Assembly (NCBI RefSeq): GCF_004331915.1
Contig: NZ_CP036528.1
Location: 289,006 to 353,005, forward strand
Origin: Ureibacillus thermophilus
GTDB lineage: Bacteria; Bacillota; Bacilli; Bacillales_A; Planococcaceae
DNA length: 64,000 nt
Reading direction: 5' to 3'
The notes beneath the pieces were generated by a model. The model had not been told where the DNA came from. It saw only the letters and a list, made by a program, of their open reading frames with translations, and did no database searches. The stretch's first letter is position 1; each line of letters starts with the position of its first letter. This document shows, in pieces, positions 34,718 to 43,703 of the stretch. The position numbers and the translations under genes were made by a program.

Positions 34718-36073
34718 TTATCGTCCACAGCACTTTTTATATTTTTTTCCGCTTCCGCATAGGCATGGATCATTGCGGCCAATTTTTACACCTGCTGCTA
34801 CTTTTGTTTGTTTCGGTTTCGTTAGATTGGACAATTCTTCCGGCGTATATCCACGATTATTCCATGTCCTTGTCGCATTTGCAGCTAATACCAACACTTT
34901 TGTGATTTCATTTACTTGCTTCACATCTTTGAACACAAACTGACTCATAAACTCTTTCATTGTGCTGTTAAATTTATAATTCATCGCCTTGGTTTTCCAT
35001 ACAAAATCCTTCATGATCTCCTGAATGGATTTGTTTTCAGTGATTTCCACTTTTTCAAGCAATTTCGCCAGTTCTCGGTGATATTTTGTTTTCTCATAAT
35101 AAAAAGCATCTTTATATCGAAGCAGCTCTTCTTTCTCCGGAATATAAAAAGGCTTTCCAACTACTACTTGTTCCAGCTGTTGCGTTAAGTTATTTTCATC
35201 TAGGCTTTGATGAATAAATCGATCCATTACTACAACGACATTTGATTTTTCCAGCATCTTTTTATAATGTGAATCAGTTGTGATGGCTTGCAAATCTTTA
35301 TTCGTAATTTTTTGCTTATTTTGCAAATTATAAATCTGAATCACTTTATAGTTTGGAACAATTCCGTATAAATTCGTGCAGCTGACAATATAATCAAAAA
35401 TTAACTCTTTGTTCGCTACTTTTTCCGTATCAATCAAATCAGAACCGCGATATTTATCGGAAATGATTACATAGTTTTCGTGGTGAATATGTTCCCATTC
35501 CGTCTTTTTAAATTTTACATGCTTCAGCGAATGATTAATATTTTCTATATTAAACGGTTTATATCCAACCCTTTCCGCCCATTCTCGATAAATCGTATAT
35601 TGTGGATGAACTGGATTATGGATGATTTTCAAAAATTCCATATAACCTGCTGGTCCCCCAACATCTTCCGGCGGAGCCATACCTCCCCCATCCAATAAAG
35701 TAGGAAAACCGAAATAATAATCATCCACAGTATTCTCTAAAGCAACAGTAATTTCCCATTGGACTCCAAAATCATATTGATAAAGGATTTTTCCGTATTT
35801 TTCTAAATATGCATCAATTTTAATGCGCGTAGGCTGCTTGACCTTTTTACCCCCAATTTCTTTCTGTGCAATCAATTCTTCATTATTGGTAATGATGACA
35901 TCTTCCAATGGAAAACAAAAATCATGATAAGGTTCCATATAGCTTTTAAAATTTGTGACATATTGTATGGTTTCATGCAATCGATTAAACGTTGCTCCGG
36001 CTGGTATAATTACTCGTCGCCAAACTTCTGGTTCAATTCCTTCAAAGGATAGTTTTAAAATATAAGCTTTCAT
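34718..36073 (-). CDS. pRiA4b ORF-3-like protein with C-terminal SEC-C motif
   Basis: 451 residues. The first 170 match the plasmid pRiA4b ORF-3 domain (LKLSFEGIEPEVWRRVIIPAGATFNRLHETIQ; YQYDFGVQWEITV; GGGMAPPEDVGG). A helical middle of about 260 residues is unfamiliar. The end (NDPCLCGSGKKYKKCCGR) is a SEC-C zinc motif. ORF-3 domains are often found in mobile elements; the fusion with SEC-C is known in annotated genomes but its role is not. It lies next to repeat and intron debris, consistent with an accessory locus. Confidence 0.8.
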   Translation of the reverse strand: MKAYILKLSFEGIEPEVWRRVIIPAGATFNRLHETIQYVTNFKSYMEPYHDFCFPLEDVIITNNEELIAQKEIGGKKVKQPTRIKIDAYLEKYGKILYQYDFGVQWEITVALENTVDDYYFGFPTLLDGGGMAPPEDVGGPAGYMEFLKIIHNPVHPQYTIYREWAERVGYKPFNIENINHSLKHVKFKKTEWEHIHHENYVIISDKYRGSDLIDTEKVANKELIFDYIVSCTNLYGIVPNYKVIQIYNLQNKQKITNKDLQAITTDSHYKKMLEKSNVVVVMDRFIHQSLDENNLTQQLEQVVVGKPFYIPEKEELLRYKDAFYYEKTKYHRELAKLLEKVEITENKSIQEIMKDFVWKTKAMNYKFNSTMKEFMSQFVFKDVKQVNEITKVLVLAANATRTWNNRGYTPEELSNLTKPKQTKVAAGVKIGRNDPCLCGSGKKYKKCCGR

Positions 36074-36244
36074 TGTTTCACCTTACTTTCTACTTTAATG
36101 AATACGAATTCACTGCAATTTTTCCTTTTAATAATATATATATAGTTGCTCTATAAAATAGAATCTTTCATCTATAAAAAGTTAGCTTCTGTAATTCAAC
36201 CATCTTTTTTTTAACAATTGCAAATGCTTCGTCCAAAGAATTTT

Positions 36245-36930
36245 TTAATCTCGGAATCGCTCGTTTTCAGAAGACTTTTGAAAATCTTTCTTTATAATAG
36301 CTAAAATCTCAAGCAGTTTATGTTCTTCCATCGTTGAACGATTATAATGTCGGAGTAAATCATCTAGTAAATATAATGGAATTTTATTTAAAAATTCTTC
36401 ACTCCATATCCATTTATAAGAGAGAATTTTTATAGCTTCGTCATTACCTAATATGGAAGTCAATACAAATGCCATTCCATACATCTTTTGGCTTTTTAAG
36501 ATATGACTGAGTAATTCCTCATCATTAAATTCGCTTTTCGCAAGGATTTCATAAGCATGTCCTAAAAATGATAAAACACATCATAAGTTGCTAAATTTTT
36601 AGCCTCTCCTCTACCGTCATAGAACGCTGCGGCGTTGAAGTAGCGATAAAGAGCTTTCACCAATCCCGCATTGCCGTAGCGGACTTGATCCTGCATTTTT
36701 GTAATCAGCTCTTCCGATTGGATCTCGATAAAAGGCAGACTCGTTTCTTTTCGAACATCCGTTTTCAAATCGATAAATAGCCATACTTCGTTTAAATAGG
36801 GCAAAATAAAATTTTGCGTAATGGCTTTATATTCTTTTATTTTTTCTCTTCTATTATTTTGGATAGATAAAACCGTTTGTGATAAAACGAACAATATACG
36901 AATCGTCAATCCAACGGCTACAATGGTCAA
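36245..36930 (-). pseudogene. Frameshifted gene of unknown function
   Basis: Two minus-strand frames appear to be pieces of one gene of about 225 codons. The first (TTG 36930, GGGAGGG upstream; LTIVAVGLTIRILFVLSQTVL...ATYDVFYHF) stops at 36562. In the next frame the sequence goes on without a break as LGHAYEILAKSEFNDEELLSHILKSQKMYG...NERFRD to 36245. The change lies at a run of five T on the coding strand near 36567-36572, a likely slippage indel. The first part has a membrane helix. Continuity of the two parts is inferred from position, not from homology; a sequencing error is possible. Confidence 0.55.
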
Positions 36931-37152
36931 CTTGAGCCCTCCCCGTCTATATTTTTCCTTATGTTGTAATAAAAATAGATAAAACTTTATAGTATATATA
37001 TTTTTCTTTAAGTAAAAATATTCGAGGGATGCTCCGTTTAAGAGATTTAAAGCAGCATATCCTTCATGCACTGAATTAATTTCAATATATTTGGATTGCC
37101 TTCATTGAAGTCATTCTACTAATTCATTTTTCCGGCATGTGAACGGTCAATG

Positions 37153-37195
37153 AAAACACCTTCGATTATTCTCCACAATAATCGAAGGTGTTGTT
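37153..37195 (-). terminator. Terminator of the DinB gene
   Basis: Minus strand CACCTTCGATTATTGTGG pairs with AATAATCGAAGGTG, followed by TTTTC. Confidence 0.8.
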
Positions 37196-37696
37196 TTAAT
37201 TAACCTTATTTGAAATCGCTTCTTTAATTTCTCCGATTTGCTTCAAGTGGCGTTCTTCATGATAGCCAACTAATAATACCCATTGGCGTATGGACAACAG
37301 CCCATATCGTCGATGGATAAATGACTTATTCTCCAAATCTTCCTCGCTAACTCCTTCTATGCTTTGAAGCAATGCTTCTCTTGATCTGTTTAATTTACGC
37401 TCTAATTCTTCCAGTGTTTGAAATTTTCCAGAAGGTGTTAAGTCGTCTGGAGCCACCCTTTTCACTGTACGGTCCAACATTTGATGAATCGGTTTTTCCT
37501 CGGTCGGGTTGTATCCATCTTTTGAGAGCGTTTCCAAAATTCCATCCACCGTATTCATTTCCATTAAATAAAGATGTTCCAACACTTGAGCAACGGACCA
37601 TTTTCCTTCCTCTGGAATTTCATTTAATTGTTCATCTGATAAGGAACGAACACTCTTTAACACCTTTTCACGAACCTTTTGTATTTTTTCAAACAT
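37196..37696 (-). CDS. DinB-superfamily protein
   Basis: 166 residues forming the DinB/YfiT four-helix bundle. Likely metal histidines are in AQVLEHLYLMEMNT and in LLVGYHEERHLKQI. Members include metal-dependent thiol transferases and many unknowns; no substrate can be named. AGGAGGG precedes ATG. Monocistronic. Confidence 0.82.
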   Translation of the reverse strand: MFEKIQKVREKVLKSVRSLSDEQLNEIPEEGKWSVAQVLEHLYLMEMNTVDGILETLSKDGYNPTEEKPIHQMLDRTVKRVAPDDLTPSGKFQTLEELERKLNRSREALLQSIEGVSEEDLENKSFIHRRYGLLSIRQWVLLVGYHEERHLKQIGEIKEAISNKVN

Positions 37697-37785
37697 ACCT
37701 TCCCTCCTTCATCCTTTCCTAATGTTTATTCGTTATTAATTAAAAAAGAACTAAGTTTTTTAAAATATTATGTAAAAACTTTTAA

Positions 37786-37834
37786 AGGGACGCTATGTTT
37801 AAAGTGATGCTATTCTTCAAACATAGCCCCCTTT
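37786..37834 (-). terminator. Terminator of the Gly/Pro repeat gene
   Basis: Minus strand GGGGGCTATGTTTGAAG and TTTAAACATAGCGTCCC form a long stem-loop, then CTTTAAAAG. Confidence 0.65.
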
Positions 37835-37842
37835 TTATGAAA

Positions 37843-38415
37843 TTAATAGCATTGGAAAAATGCAATGCGATTGCGATTTAAAACATCATATACCCAGCCT
37901 CGATTTCCTCTCCAACGGTAACCGATAATAGAATTTCCTAAAGCAAACATTGGATAGAACCAGAAACTATTTCCGTTTGTCAGCCAAACAAAGGTATTGC
38001 GGAATAAGCATCTTCCAATTCCTCTTCCACCACTGCGGCGGCTAAATTCTTGAGTTCCTTGAAAAGAGCTTAATTGTGGTGTGAAACTTGGCGGTGGAGT
38101 TGTTGGTGGGGTCATTTGTCCTCCGGATGGCGGCATACCTGGTGAGCCTGGAAATCCGCCCGGCATCCCTGGAAAACCCCCTGGCGCTCCCGGGCCTCCT
38201 CCTGGTGTTCCTGGGAATCCCCCTGGTGCTCCTGGGAATCCTCCTGGTGTTCCTGGGAATCCCCCTGGCGTTCCTGGGAATCCCCCTGGTGCTCCTGGGA
38301 ACACCCCTGGCGCTCCCGGACCTCCTCCTGGTGTTCCTGGGAAACCTGGTGGTCGTCCTCCTTGAAAACCTCTTCGGCTTACATCACTACTGTCATCGTT
38401 GTAGTATGGATACAT
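37843..38415 (-). CDS. Gly/Pro-rich repeat protein (coat- or exosporium-like)
   Basis: 190 residues. Residues about 20-90 are nearly perfect repeats of eight residues (GGFPGTPG / GGFPGAPG / GGGPGAPG), from a 24-bp DNA repeat. A Met/Pro/Thr-rich linker follows, then a conserved C-terminal domain of about 60 residues rich in aromatics (GRCLFRNTFVWLTNGNSFWFYP ... GNSIIGYRWRGNRGWVYD). The repeat is not a collagen G-x-y triplet but similar in composition. No signal peptide; spores' outer layers are a plausible site. The open frame on the opposite strand is a by-product of the repeat. Confidence 0.75.
   Translation of the reverse strand: MYPYYNDDSSDVSRRGFQGGRPPGFPGTPGGGPGAPGVFPGAPGGFPGTPGGFPGTPGGFPGAPGGFPGTPGGGPGAPGGFPGMPGGFPGSPGMPPSGGQMTPPTTPPPSFTPQLSSFQGTQEFSRRSGGRGIGRCLFRNTFVWLTNGNSFWFYPMFALGNSIIGYRWRGNRGWVYDVLNRNRIAFFQCY
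38150..38362. repeat. 24-bp tandem repeat inside the Gly/Pro gene
   Basis: Units of GGAATCCCCCTGGTGCTCCT type, in full 24 bp, follow one another about eight to nine times with few differences, so length is expected to vary between strains. The 38416-38670 gap beside it shows only the ribosome site of this gene and AT-rich sequence. Confidence 0.85.
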
Positions 38416-38671
38416 TGTTTTCCCCCTTCTTCATGGCGTTCATTTCAATGTATGCAGCAACGATTTCACCCAATAGGCATCTATATAGCTCGGGGAAAAT
38501 TTCATGTATCCTTTCCTAATAGCGATTTTAGCGTTTTTTCACTAACTATGAATACGCTTTCAATCATCCGGTTTCATTTAAATATTATTTCACCAAGTTA
38601 ATAGATTTGTTTAATTTGTATTATATCAAAAAAATAGTTTATTACCAAATACATTCTGATAAAAATTCATC

Positions 38672-38712
38672 AAAAAAAATTGCACAGAGCTACTTAACGC
38701 CCTGTGCAACCA
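38672..38712 (-). terminator. Terminator of the SLH gene
   Basis: Minus strand TTGCACAGGGCG and AGCTCTGTGCAA form a stem followed by TTTTTTTTG. Confidence 0.85.
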
Positions 38713-38717
38713 TTGAA

Positions 38718-40325
38718 TTATTTTGAAGCCTCTTCTTCAACAATATCTCCTTCGATATCAAAATCTTCTAGATTATACAATTCTTCAAATTTAATAATAT
38801 TTTCTTCACTAGGGATGCCAATTGTGAAGTTTGGAGTTTCATTCACATTGGATTTACCCATTTTATAATTCATTTTGAAGCCGAAAGTTTGGCCTTCCAT
38901 CGCTACTTTTGCATTGAAGTCAAATACATCGTAGCTAATATATTTGTCTGGATGTACAGCAATGTATTCTTTGAAGTTATTTAATGTCACAAAGTTGCCG
39001 ATATTTTCGATAAATGCTTTTAATTGTGGATCATTTAATAATTCTTTTACTGCTTTTACATCATCAGCAGTAATGCCAAGAGCTTTTGCATATTCGGGAT
39101 TTTCCAATAATGCAAAGAATTCTGGCAAGAAATTATACACTAATTTTTGAATGAATGGTGTTAATTCAGCATTTGTTACTTCAAATTTATAAACTTTTGC
39201 TACTTCATAATTGCTTGGCACTGAAACGGAATTTTTAGGTACTTGTTTATAGTAGTCTGAACCAAAATGTTTGAAGTAGATATCATACAATGCCGCATTT
39301 AATTTTTGATTTAGTTCAAGATCAAAATCTGGTACAGGTTGTCCAGATAATCCTGCCAATTCATTGAAATCCATTTCCAAAAATTTGCCTTTCAATTCGT
39401 CTGGAGTTTCTTCTCCTGGAACTTCAGGCAATTGGATATACATTTTATCAGCAGTCATAATTGCTGGCATTTCCATTGTCATGCCATTTATTTTCATTGT
39501 CATAACCATTTCAAGCATTAATGGATCTTTTTGATAAACACCTTTAAAATCAGCGCTGATATCTTTGAACATATCAAAGATTGCAGCATCTTCTTCTGTC
39601 ATTCCTTCAAAAACAGGGAATTCAATGCCAAAATTCATTGTTCCTTCAAAATCATAAGAATCTAAATTCGATTCATTGTTATAAATTTGTTTTAATTCTT
39701 CTACAAGTGGATCAACTTCATTTTTAGATTGGTTGTCCAAAATTCTTGATAAAAATACTGCAAATTGAGCACGCGTAATAGAATCGTCTGGATTGAATGC
39801 ATTATTGCTTCCTGTTGTAATGCCATTTGTACGTAGAGCATCAATTGCTTCATAAGCATAGAAATCTTTTGGAACATCAGTAAAGGATGTTGTGCCATCC
39901 CCTTTTAAATTGAAAGCATTAGCTATAACAATAGCCATTTGAGCGCGAGTAAGATTAGCATCTGGTCTAAATTCTCTGTTTGACCCTTTCATAATGCCTG
40001 CATTTGTTACAGCAGCAATTGCGCCATATGCATAGAAATCTTTTGAAACATCTTTATATTCGATGCTTGATTCCTTGCTTGTATCAAGATTTAATAATCT
40101 TGATAAAATAATGGCCGTTTGTGCACGTGTAACATGATTTTCCGGTTTGAATGTATTGTCTTCATAACCAGCAAGAATACCTTTTTCTGCTAAGCGATTA
40201 ATTTCATTAGCTGCCCAATAGTTGCTGTCTACATCTTTAAAACCTGCTGCGCCAGCACTTCCAAATGGTAGCACTAACAATAAAACTAGCGCTAACAAAA
40301 TAGGGAAAAGTCTAGATTTCTTCAT
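38718..40325 (-). CDS. Secreted protein with three SLH domains
   Basis: 535 residues. Signal peptide (MKKSRLFPILLALVLLLVLP, cleavage near GSAGAAG), then three SLH domains at about 28-205 (FKDVDSNYWAANEI..., YKDVSKDFYAYGAI..., FTDVPKDFYAYEAI..., each with an ITRAQ-like motif) that bind pyruvylated wall polymer, then a 330-residue domain with acidic, beta-rich sequence resembling the DUF6612/LppX-type bundles. Likely a wall-bound surface protein. AGGAGG 7 nt before ATG. Monocistronic. Confidence 0.9.
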   Translation of the reverse strand: MKKSRLFPILLALVLLLVLPFGSAGAAGFKDVDSNYWAANEINRLAEKGILAGYEDNTFKPENHVTRAQTAIILSRLLNLDTSKESSIEYKDVSKDFYAYGAIAAVTNAGIMKGSNREFRPDANLTRAQMAIVIANAFNLKGDGTTSFTDVPKDFYAYEAIDALRTNGITTGSNNAFNPDDSITRAQFAVFLSRILDNQSKNEVDPLVEELKQIYNNESNLDSYDFEGTMNFGIEFPVFEGMTEEDAAIFDMFKDISADFKGVYQKDPLMLEMVMTMKINGMTMEMPAIMTADKMYIQLPEVPGEETPDELKGKFLEMDFNELAGLSGQPVPDFDLELNQKLNAALYDIYFKHFGSDYYKQVPKNSVSVPSNYEVAKVYKFEVTNAELTPFIQKLVYNFLPEFFALLENPEYAKALGITADDVKAVKELLNDPQLKAFIENIGNFVTLNNFKEYIAVHPDKYISYDVFDFNAKVAMEGQTFGFKMNYKMGKSNVNETPNFTIGIPSEENIIKFEELYNLEDFDIEGDIVEEEASK

Positions 40326-40601
40326 CTTTTTTCCTCCTTCTAAAATTAAATAAGGGCCAACGAAAGATTAATAGAATAGATGCTCTACTAAATTTATGCA
40401 GCCCCTATTTCTTTACGAATGTCTTTAGAAATAGTTTCAAAATTTTTTATGCTTTTTCATTTTTGACTAAATTTAGATATTTTGGATTATTTTAATCCTA
40501 ACATGAATCTTCTAATAAATAAATAACTTTTCTTCTTTTGAAACTTATTTGTAAATTATTCGTACATATTTATAAAGGTTATCGAAAAGGAGGAAGTTTG
40601 A

Positions 40602-40781
40602 TTGATCGACAAAATTATTAAATCCTTCCTTGGTGGAAGCCGCCATTCCTCTTCCGGCTATAGAAAATACACAAATAAACATAATTATTACGGCCACCAT
40701 TATTACAAACGGGGACATAAAAGCAGTGTTTTTTTCCGCTCCGGCAGCTTCTTCAGTTCAAAAAGTTTCTTCAGTAGTTAA
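40602..40781 (+). CDS. Small Ser/Lys/His/Tyr-rich protein upstream of kinase
   Basis: A 59-residue frame starting at TTG 40602 with AAAAGGAGG 8 nt upstream. After MIDKIIKSFLGGSRHSSSGY the rest is rich in Tyr, His, Lys and Ser and ends SSKSFFSS. It stops 3 bp before the kinase start, so the two are almost surely co-translated. Composition resembles small spore-coat proteins, and the many serines make it a candidate kinase substrate (inference). No family recognised. Confidence 0.65.
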   Translation: MIDKIIKSFLGGSRHSSSGYRKYTNKHNYYGHHYYKRGHKSSVFFRSGSFFSSKSFFSS

Positions 40782-40784
40782 ACG

Positions 40785-41555
40785 ATGATACGGGATTACC
40801 TCGAAAACAAGTACCATCAATTATTCAAACAGTATATTGATGAACAGACAAATTTTACGTTCTTAAAGGTACTTGGTTTTGGCGCTTATGGCATCGTCTA
40901 TTTATTAAAAGAAGAGCAAACCGGAAAAAAATATGTCCTCAAACGGCTGAAATCCAAGCATCACAATTCTAAAAAGGTGCGTCAGCGATTTGAAAAGGAG
41001 ATTCAAATCCTGAAAGAAATCCGTTTATCCTTTGTTCCTTCCGTCATAGCATCGGGTGAAATTGAAAATATCCCCTATTTTGTGATGGATTATATGGAAG
41101 GGCGCACTTTTGAACAAAGCATTTTTGAAGAAGGCAATGTTTATTCCCTGCCTGAATCCATCCATATTTTTAAAATGCTTCTAAAGATGGTCATCCAAAT
41201 TCATCAAAAGGGCATCGTACATCGTGATTTAAGAATTCCAAACGTCCTAATTCATCAAGGCAAACTTTCCATCATTGATTTTGGGTTAGCTACATATATA
41301 AATCCACAAGAAAATATTGAAAAAGTCAAAAATCCAAAGAAGGCAGAAAACCACTGCAGCGACCTTTATTTTCTTGGCCATTTCCTGCTCTTTTTGCTCT
41401 ATTCCTCCTATACGCCAAACGAAAGAAAAGAAAAATGCTGGCAGGAAGAATTGCAATTGCCTTCAGAAGTAAAAAACTATATTGAACGTTTACTTTTAAT
41501 TCAAGCCCCCTTCTCTAGTGCAGAAGAGGCTCTATTCTCGATCCCAAATGTATAA
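40785..41555 (+). CDS. Eukaryotic-like Ser/Thr protein kinase
   Basis: 256 residues of a compact kinase fold: glycine loop GFGAYGIVY (31-39), Lys53 in YVLKRLK, a C-helix glutamate near 71, HRDLRIPNVL (146-155; HRD with Asn153) and DFG (165-167). The activation segment and C-lobe are short, and no sensor or membrane domain is attached, so it is a soluble kinase like the small ones linked to spore coat in Bacillus. The small Ser-rich protein lies directly upstream. Confidence 0.85.
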   Translation: MIRDYLENKYHQLFKQYIDEQTNFTFLKVLGFGAYGIVYLLKEEQTGKKYVLKRLKSKHHNSKKVRQRFEKEIQILKEIRLSFVPSVIASGEIENIPYFVMDYMEGRTFEQSIFEEGNVYSLPESIHIFKMLLKMVIQIHQKGIVHRDLRIPNVLIHQGKLSIIDFGLATYINPQENIEKVKNPKKAENHCSDLYFLGHFLLFLLYSSYTPNERKEKCWQEELQLPSEVKNYIERLLLIQAPFSSAEEALFSIPNV

Positions 41556-41557
41556 AA

Positions 41558-41590
41558 TAAAAAAGTGGCCCAAAAAGCCACTTTTTTCAT
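41558..41590. terminator. Bidirectional terminator
   Basis: AAAAGTGGC and GCCACTTTT with a short loop, T-runs on both strands, between the converging kinase and DUF2892 genes. Confidence 0.85.
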
Positions 41591-41781
41591 TTCCTTTGAC
41601 AAGTATTAATTTTAAATAGAGAATACAGTGGACAAAACTTCACAAGACCAGTAATGAATGGAATCAACCCGATGAGCCCAAGATATTTAAGATTTCCTTC
41701 CAATATAAAAAGCAGCGATAGGATAGCAAGACCTAGAACGATACGGATAACCCGATCAACCGTACCAACATTGGCACTCAT
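41587..41781 (-). CDS. DUF2892 membrane protein
   Basis: 64 residues with two membrane helices and the family start MSANVGTVDRVIRIVLGLAI plus FCPLYSLFKINTC, where two cysteines are conserved in this group (often linked to rhodaneses and sulfur handling). It is 88 bp downstream of the Crp/Fnr gene on the same strand and may be under its control. Confidence 0.85.
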   Translation of the reverse strand: MSANVGTVDRVIRIVLGLAILSLLFILEGNLKYLGLIGLIPFITGLVKFCPLYSLFKINTCQRK

Positions 41782-41869
41782 AAGATAACCCCCTTATTCC
41801 CTTTTTATTGATTGTAAATAAGGTAGGGAAATGAATCTGTGATAAAATCACCGTTTCACAAAATTTCTA

Positions 41870-42529
41870 CTATTCTTTTATAAACTGTTCCAACTCATCT
41901 CTTTTGATAACAAATATTTTTCCCCTTGCCAATCGAATCCAGCCTTTTTTCTCCATGTCTTTTAATAAGCGGCTGACTACTTCTCTGGCTGTACCAATTT
42001 CCACAGCAATTTTGTTATGGGTCATTTCAATCCGATTCCCGTCATTTTTTGTATATTTTAAAAGTAACTTTATCAATCTTTCATCAATGCTTTGAAAAAT
42101 TACTTCATCTATTACTTGAATTACTTCTAAAAAACGATGGCTAATTATTTTATAAATATATTCTTGAAAATTCCGGCTCGTATCCATAAATAATTTAAAA
42201 TCTTCATTGGGAATGATAATGGCTTCAGCATCTTCTTCAACAATAGCTGTTAATGGATAAGGTTCATTGGAAAAAATACTTGTTATTGTTAAGATACACG
42301 TTTCTCCCGCATGTATCCGATAAACGCTCATTTCCTTCCCGTTTTTCCCTATTTTTGAAACCCGTATGCATCCCTTTGCTACAAAAGGAACTCCTGCACA
42401 ACTGTCTCCCTCATTGAAAATCGTTTCACCCTTGCGAAACTTCTTCTTCACATAATGGATGTTTAATTCATTTACGGATATCTCCTCAAAAAACGGGAAT
42501 AGTTCCTTATAACTTTTTAATTGTTCCAT
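41870..42529 (-). CDS. Crp/Fnr-family transcription regulator
   Basis: 219 residues: an N-terminal cyclic-nucleotide-binding fold (FRKGETIFNEGDSCAGVPFVAKGCIRVSKI), dimerisation helix and a C-terminal winged helix with MTHNKIAVEIGTAREVVSRLLKDMEKKG. No Fnr-type N-terminal cysteine cluster is present; Cys residues at about 44, 53 and 78 are scattered, so a thiol or persulfide signal is possible but unproven. The DUF2892 gene follows. Confidence 0.88.
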   Translation of the reverse strand: MEQLKSYKELFPFFEEISVNELNIHYVKKKFRKGETIFNEGDSCAGVPFVAKGCIRVSKIGKNGKEMSVYRIHAGETCILTITSIFSNEPYPLTAIVEEDAEAIIIPNEDFKLFMDTSRNFQEYIYKIISHRFLEVIQVIDEVIFQSIDERLIKLLLKYTKNDGNRIEMTHNKIAVEIGTAREVVSRLLKDMEKKGWIRLARGKIFVIKRDELEQFIKE

Positions 42530-42615
42530 CTCGCCACTTCCTGTTTGATTATTTTCAAGAAATCCCTATGCTAAAACTATTGTAAAATATACTATACTTC
42601 CAGACCGCATCGTTT

Positions 42616-42804
42616 ATCAAAAAAGAGGTGTCTCAAATTGTCTTTAGACGCCCCCTTTGCGGCTTTAGCTAGAGTTTTTCCGCAGATAAATTGCGACGAG
42701 GAGGCGCGTTGAATGCGACCACCGCAGGAGCAAAGATTTTTAAAAGAATTTTACCATTAGAAATTGGGCTGTCCTGAAAGCTTAAGACTTTCTGGACAGC
42801 CCAT
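42616..42804 (-). repeat. Repeat family B, copy B3
   Basis: Most diverged copy (GAGGTGTCTCAAATTGTC at the left hairpin, TTGGGCTGTCCTGAAAGC at the right). It lies 55 bp after the stop of the VCBS gene, in sense with it, and carries no intron. Confidence 0.8.
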
Positions 42805-42858
42805 ATTGACAGTTGACTATATTCTAAAACTATATTAACTCATTTATTGAAAAAAGAT

Positions 42859-43614
42859 TTAAAAACTTGCTCCATCAATGGCAACATTTTGTCTAACTGA
42901 TTCAAACTGACGTCCATTCCAACTTAAAACATTCTCCACATATCCTAAACTATCTGCATGATATCTGCCGGCAATCTGCTCCATCGTCAATAGCGAATAT
43001 GTTCCATTGCCTGTTAAACCAATTGGATAAATGCCGCTAATCGGATCTACCCAGCCTTCAATTGGTTCTTTTAATTTACCCATTGGATCATAGATTTCAT
43101 CCAAATACTCTTTTCCTTTATAACGAATATTCAACAAATAGCGTACATTTGGATTTCTACTTGTCACCGCTACTTCCGCGTGGTCTTCGTATTTCACCTT
43201 ATATTGCCGTTCTTCATGAAACTTTATTCCATCAAAAATTTTCCCTAACTTGCCGCTTATAAAAGAAAAAACATAAGCATATACAATTGCACCGCTTCCT
43301 CCCGATTGAACAGTCACAAGAATATCATCCACCCGATCACCTGTTAAATCCCCCGTCCAAATGGTTGGATTGTATCCTGCTGCATCCTTTAAATGATAGA
43401 CGGATATTTCATGGGTGAGTCCGTTTTGCACAACAAGGCTCATATTGGTTAAATAAGGGCTATCATCCAGTTTTGTTGCAATGAGGAAAATCCCATCCAC
43501 TACTCCATCACCTGTAACATCGCTCAATTGATAAGCTGCAATAAAGGGACCATTTGACTGGGAGGCAGGATACGCCATGCCGTTTGCCCATTGATGTTGC
43601 CAATATGGAAACAT
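42859..43614 (-). CDS. VCBS/FG-GAP-repeat protein, coat-like
   Basis: 251 residues without signal peptide. Calcium-binding-type repeats DVTGDGVVDGIFLIATK and DLTGDRVDDILVTVQSG are typical VCBS/FG-GAP blades; YPIGLTGNGTYSLLTMEQI is a third. N-terminus MFPYWQHQWANGMAYP. ATG 43614 is preceded by AGGAGG; the longer frame from 43740 would run into the YkvI gene. Similar cytoplasmic VCBS proteins are common in spore formers; the role is unknown. Confidence 0.8.
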   Translation of the reverse strand: MFPYWQHQWANGMAYPASQSNGPFIAAYQLSDVTGDGVVDGIFLIATKLDDSPYLTNMSLVVQNGLTHEISVYHLKDAAGYNPTIWTGDLTGDRVDDILVTVQSGGSGAIVYAYVFSFISGKLGKIFDGIKFHEERQYKVKYEDHAEVAVTSRNPNVRYLLNIRYKGKEYLDEIYDPMGKLKEPIEGWVDPISGIYPIGLTGNGTYSLLTMEQIAGRYHADSLGYVENVLSWNGRQFESVRQNVAIDGASF

Positions 43615-43703
43615 TATGCTCCTCCTATAAAAAGTACTATTACTTATGTTATGTAAAAAGCTACGAATTGGTTCTTTGGAGCATACCAAAAATGGCAGAC
43701 TTA

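Noticed and set aside
38150-38362. 24-bp repeats as a CRISPR
   Set aside because: The units are contiguous without spacers and lie in frame inside a coding sequence.
38081-38365. Plus-strand frame rich in Gly/Pro opposite the repeat gene
   Set aside because: It is the mirror image of a GGX/CCX-rich repeat, lacks a ribosome site and has no independent C-terminal domain.
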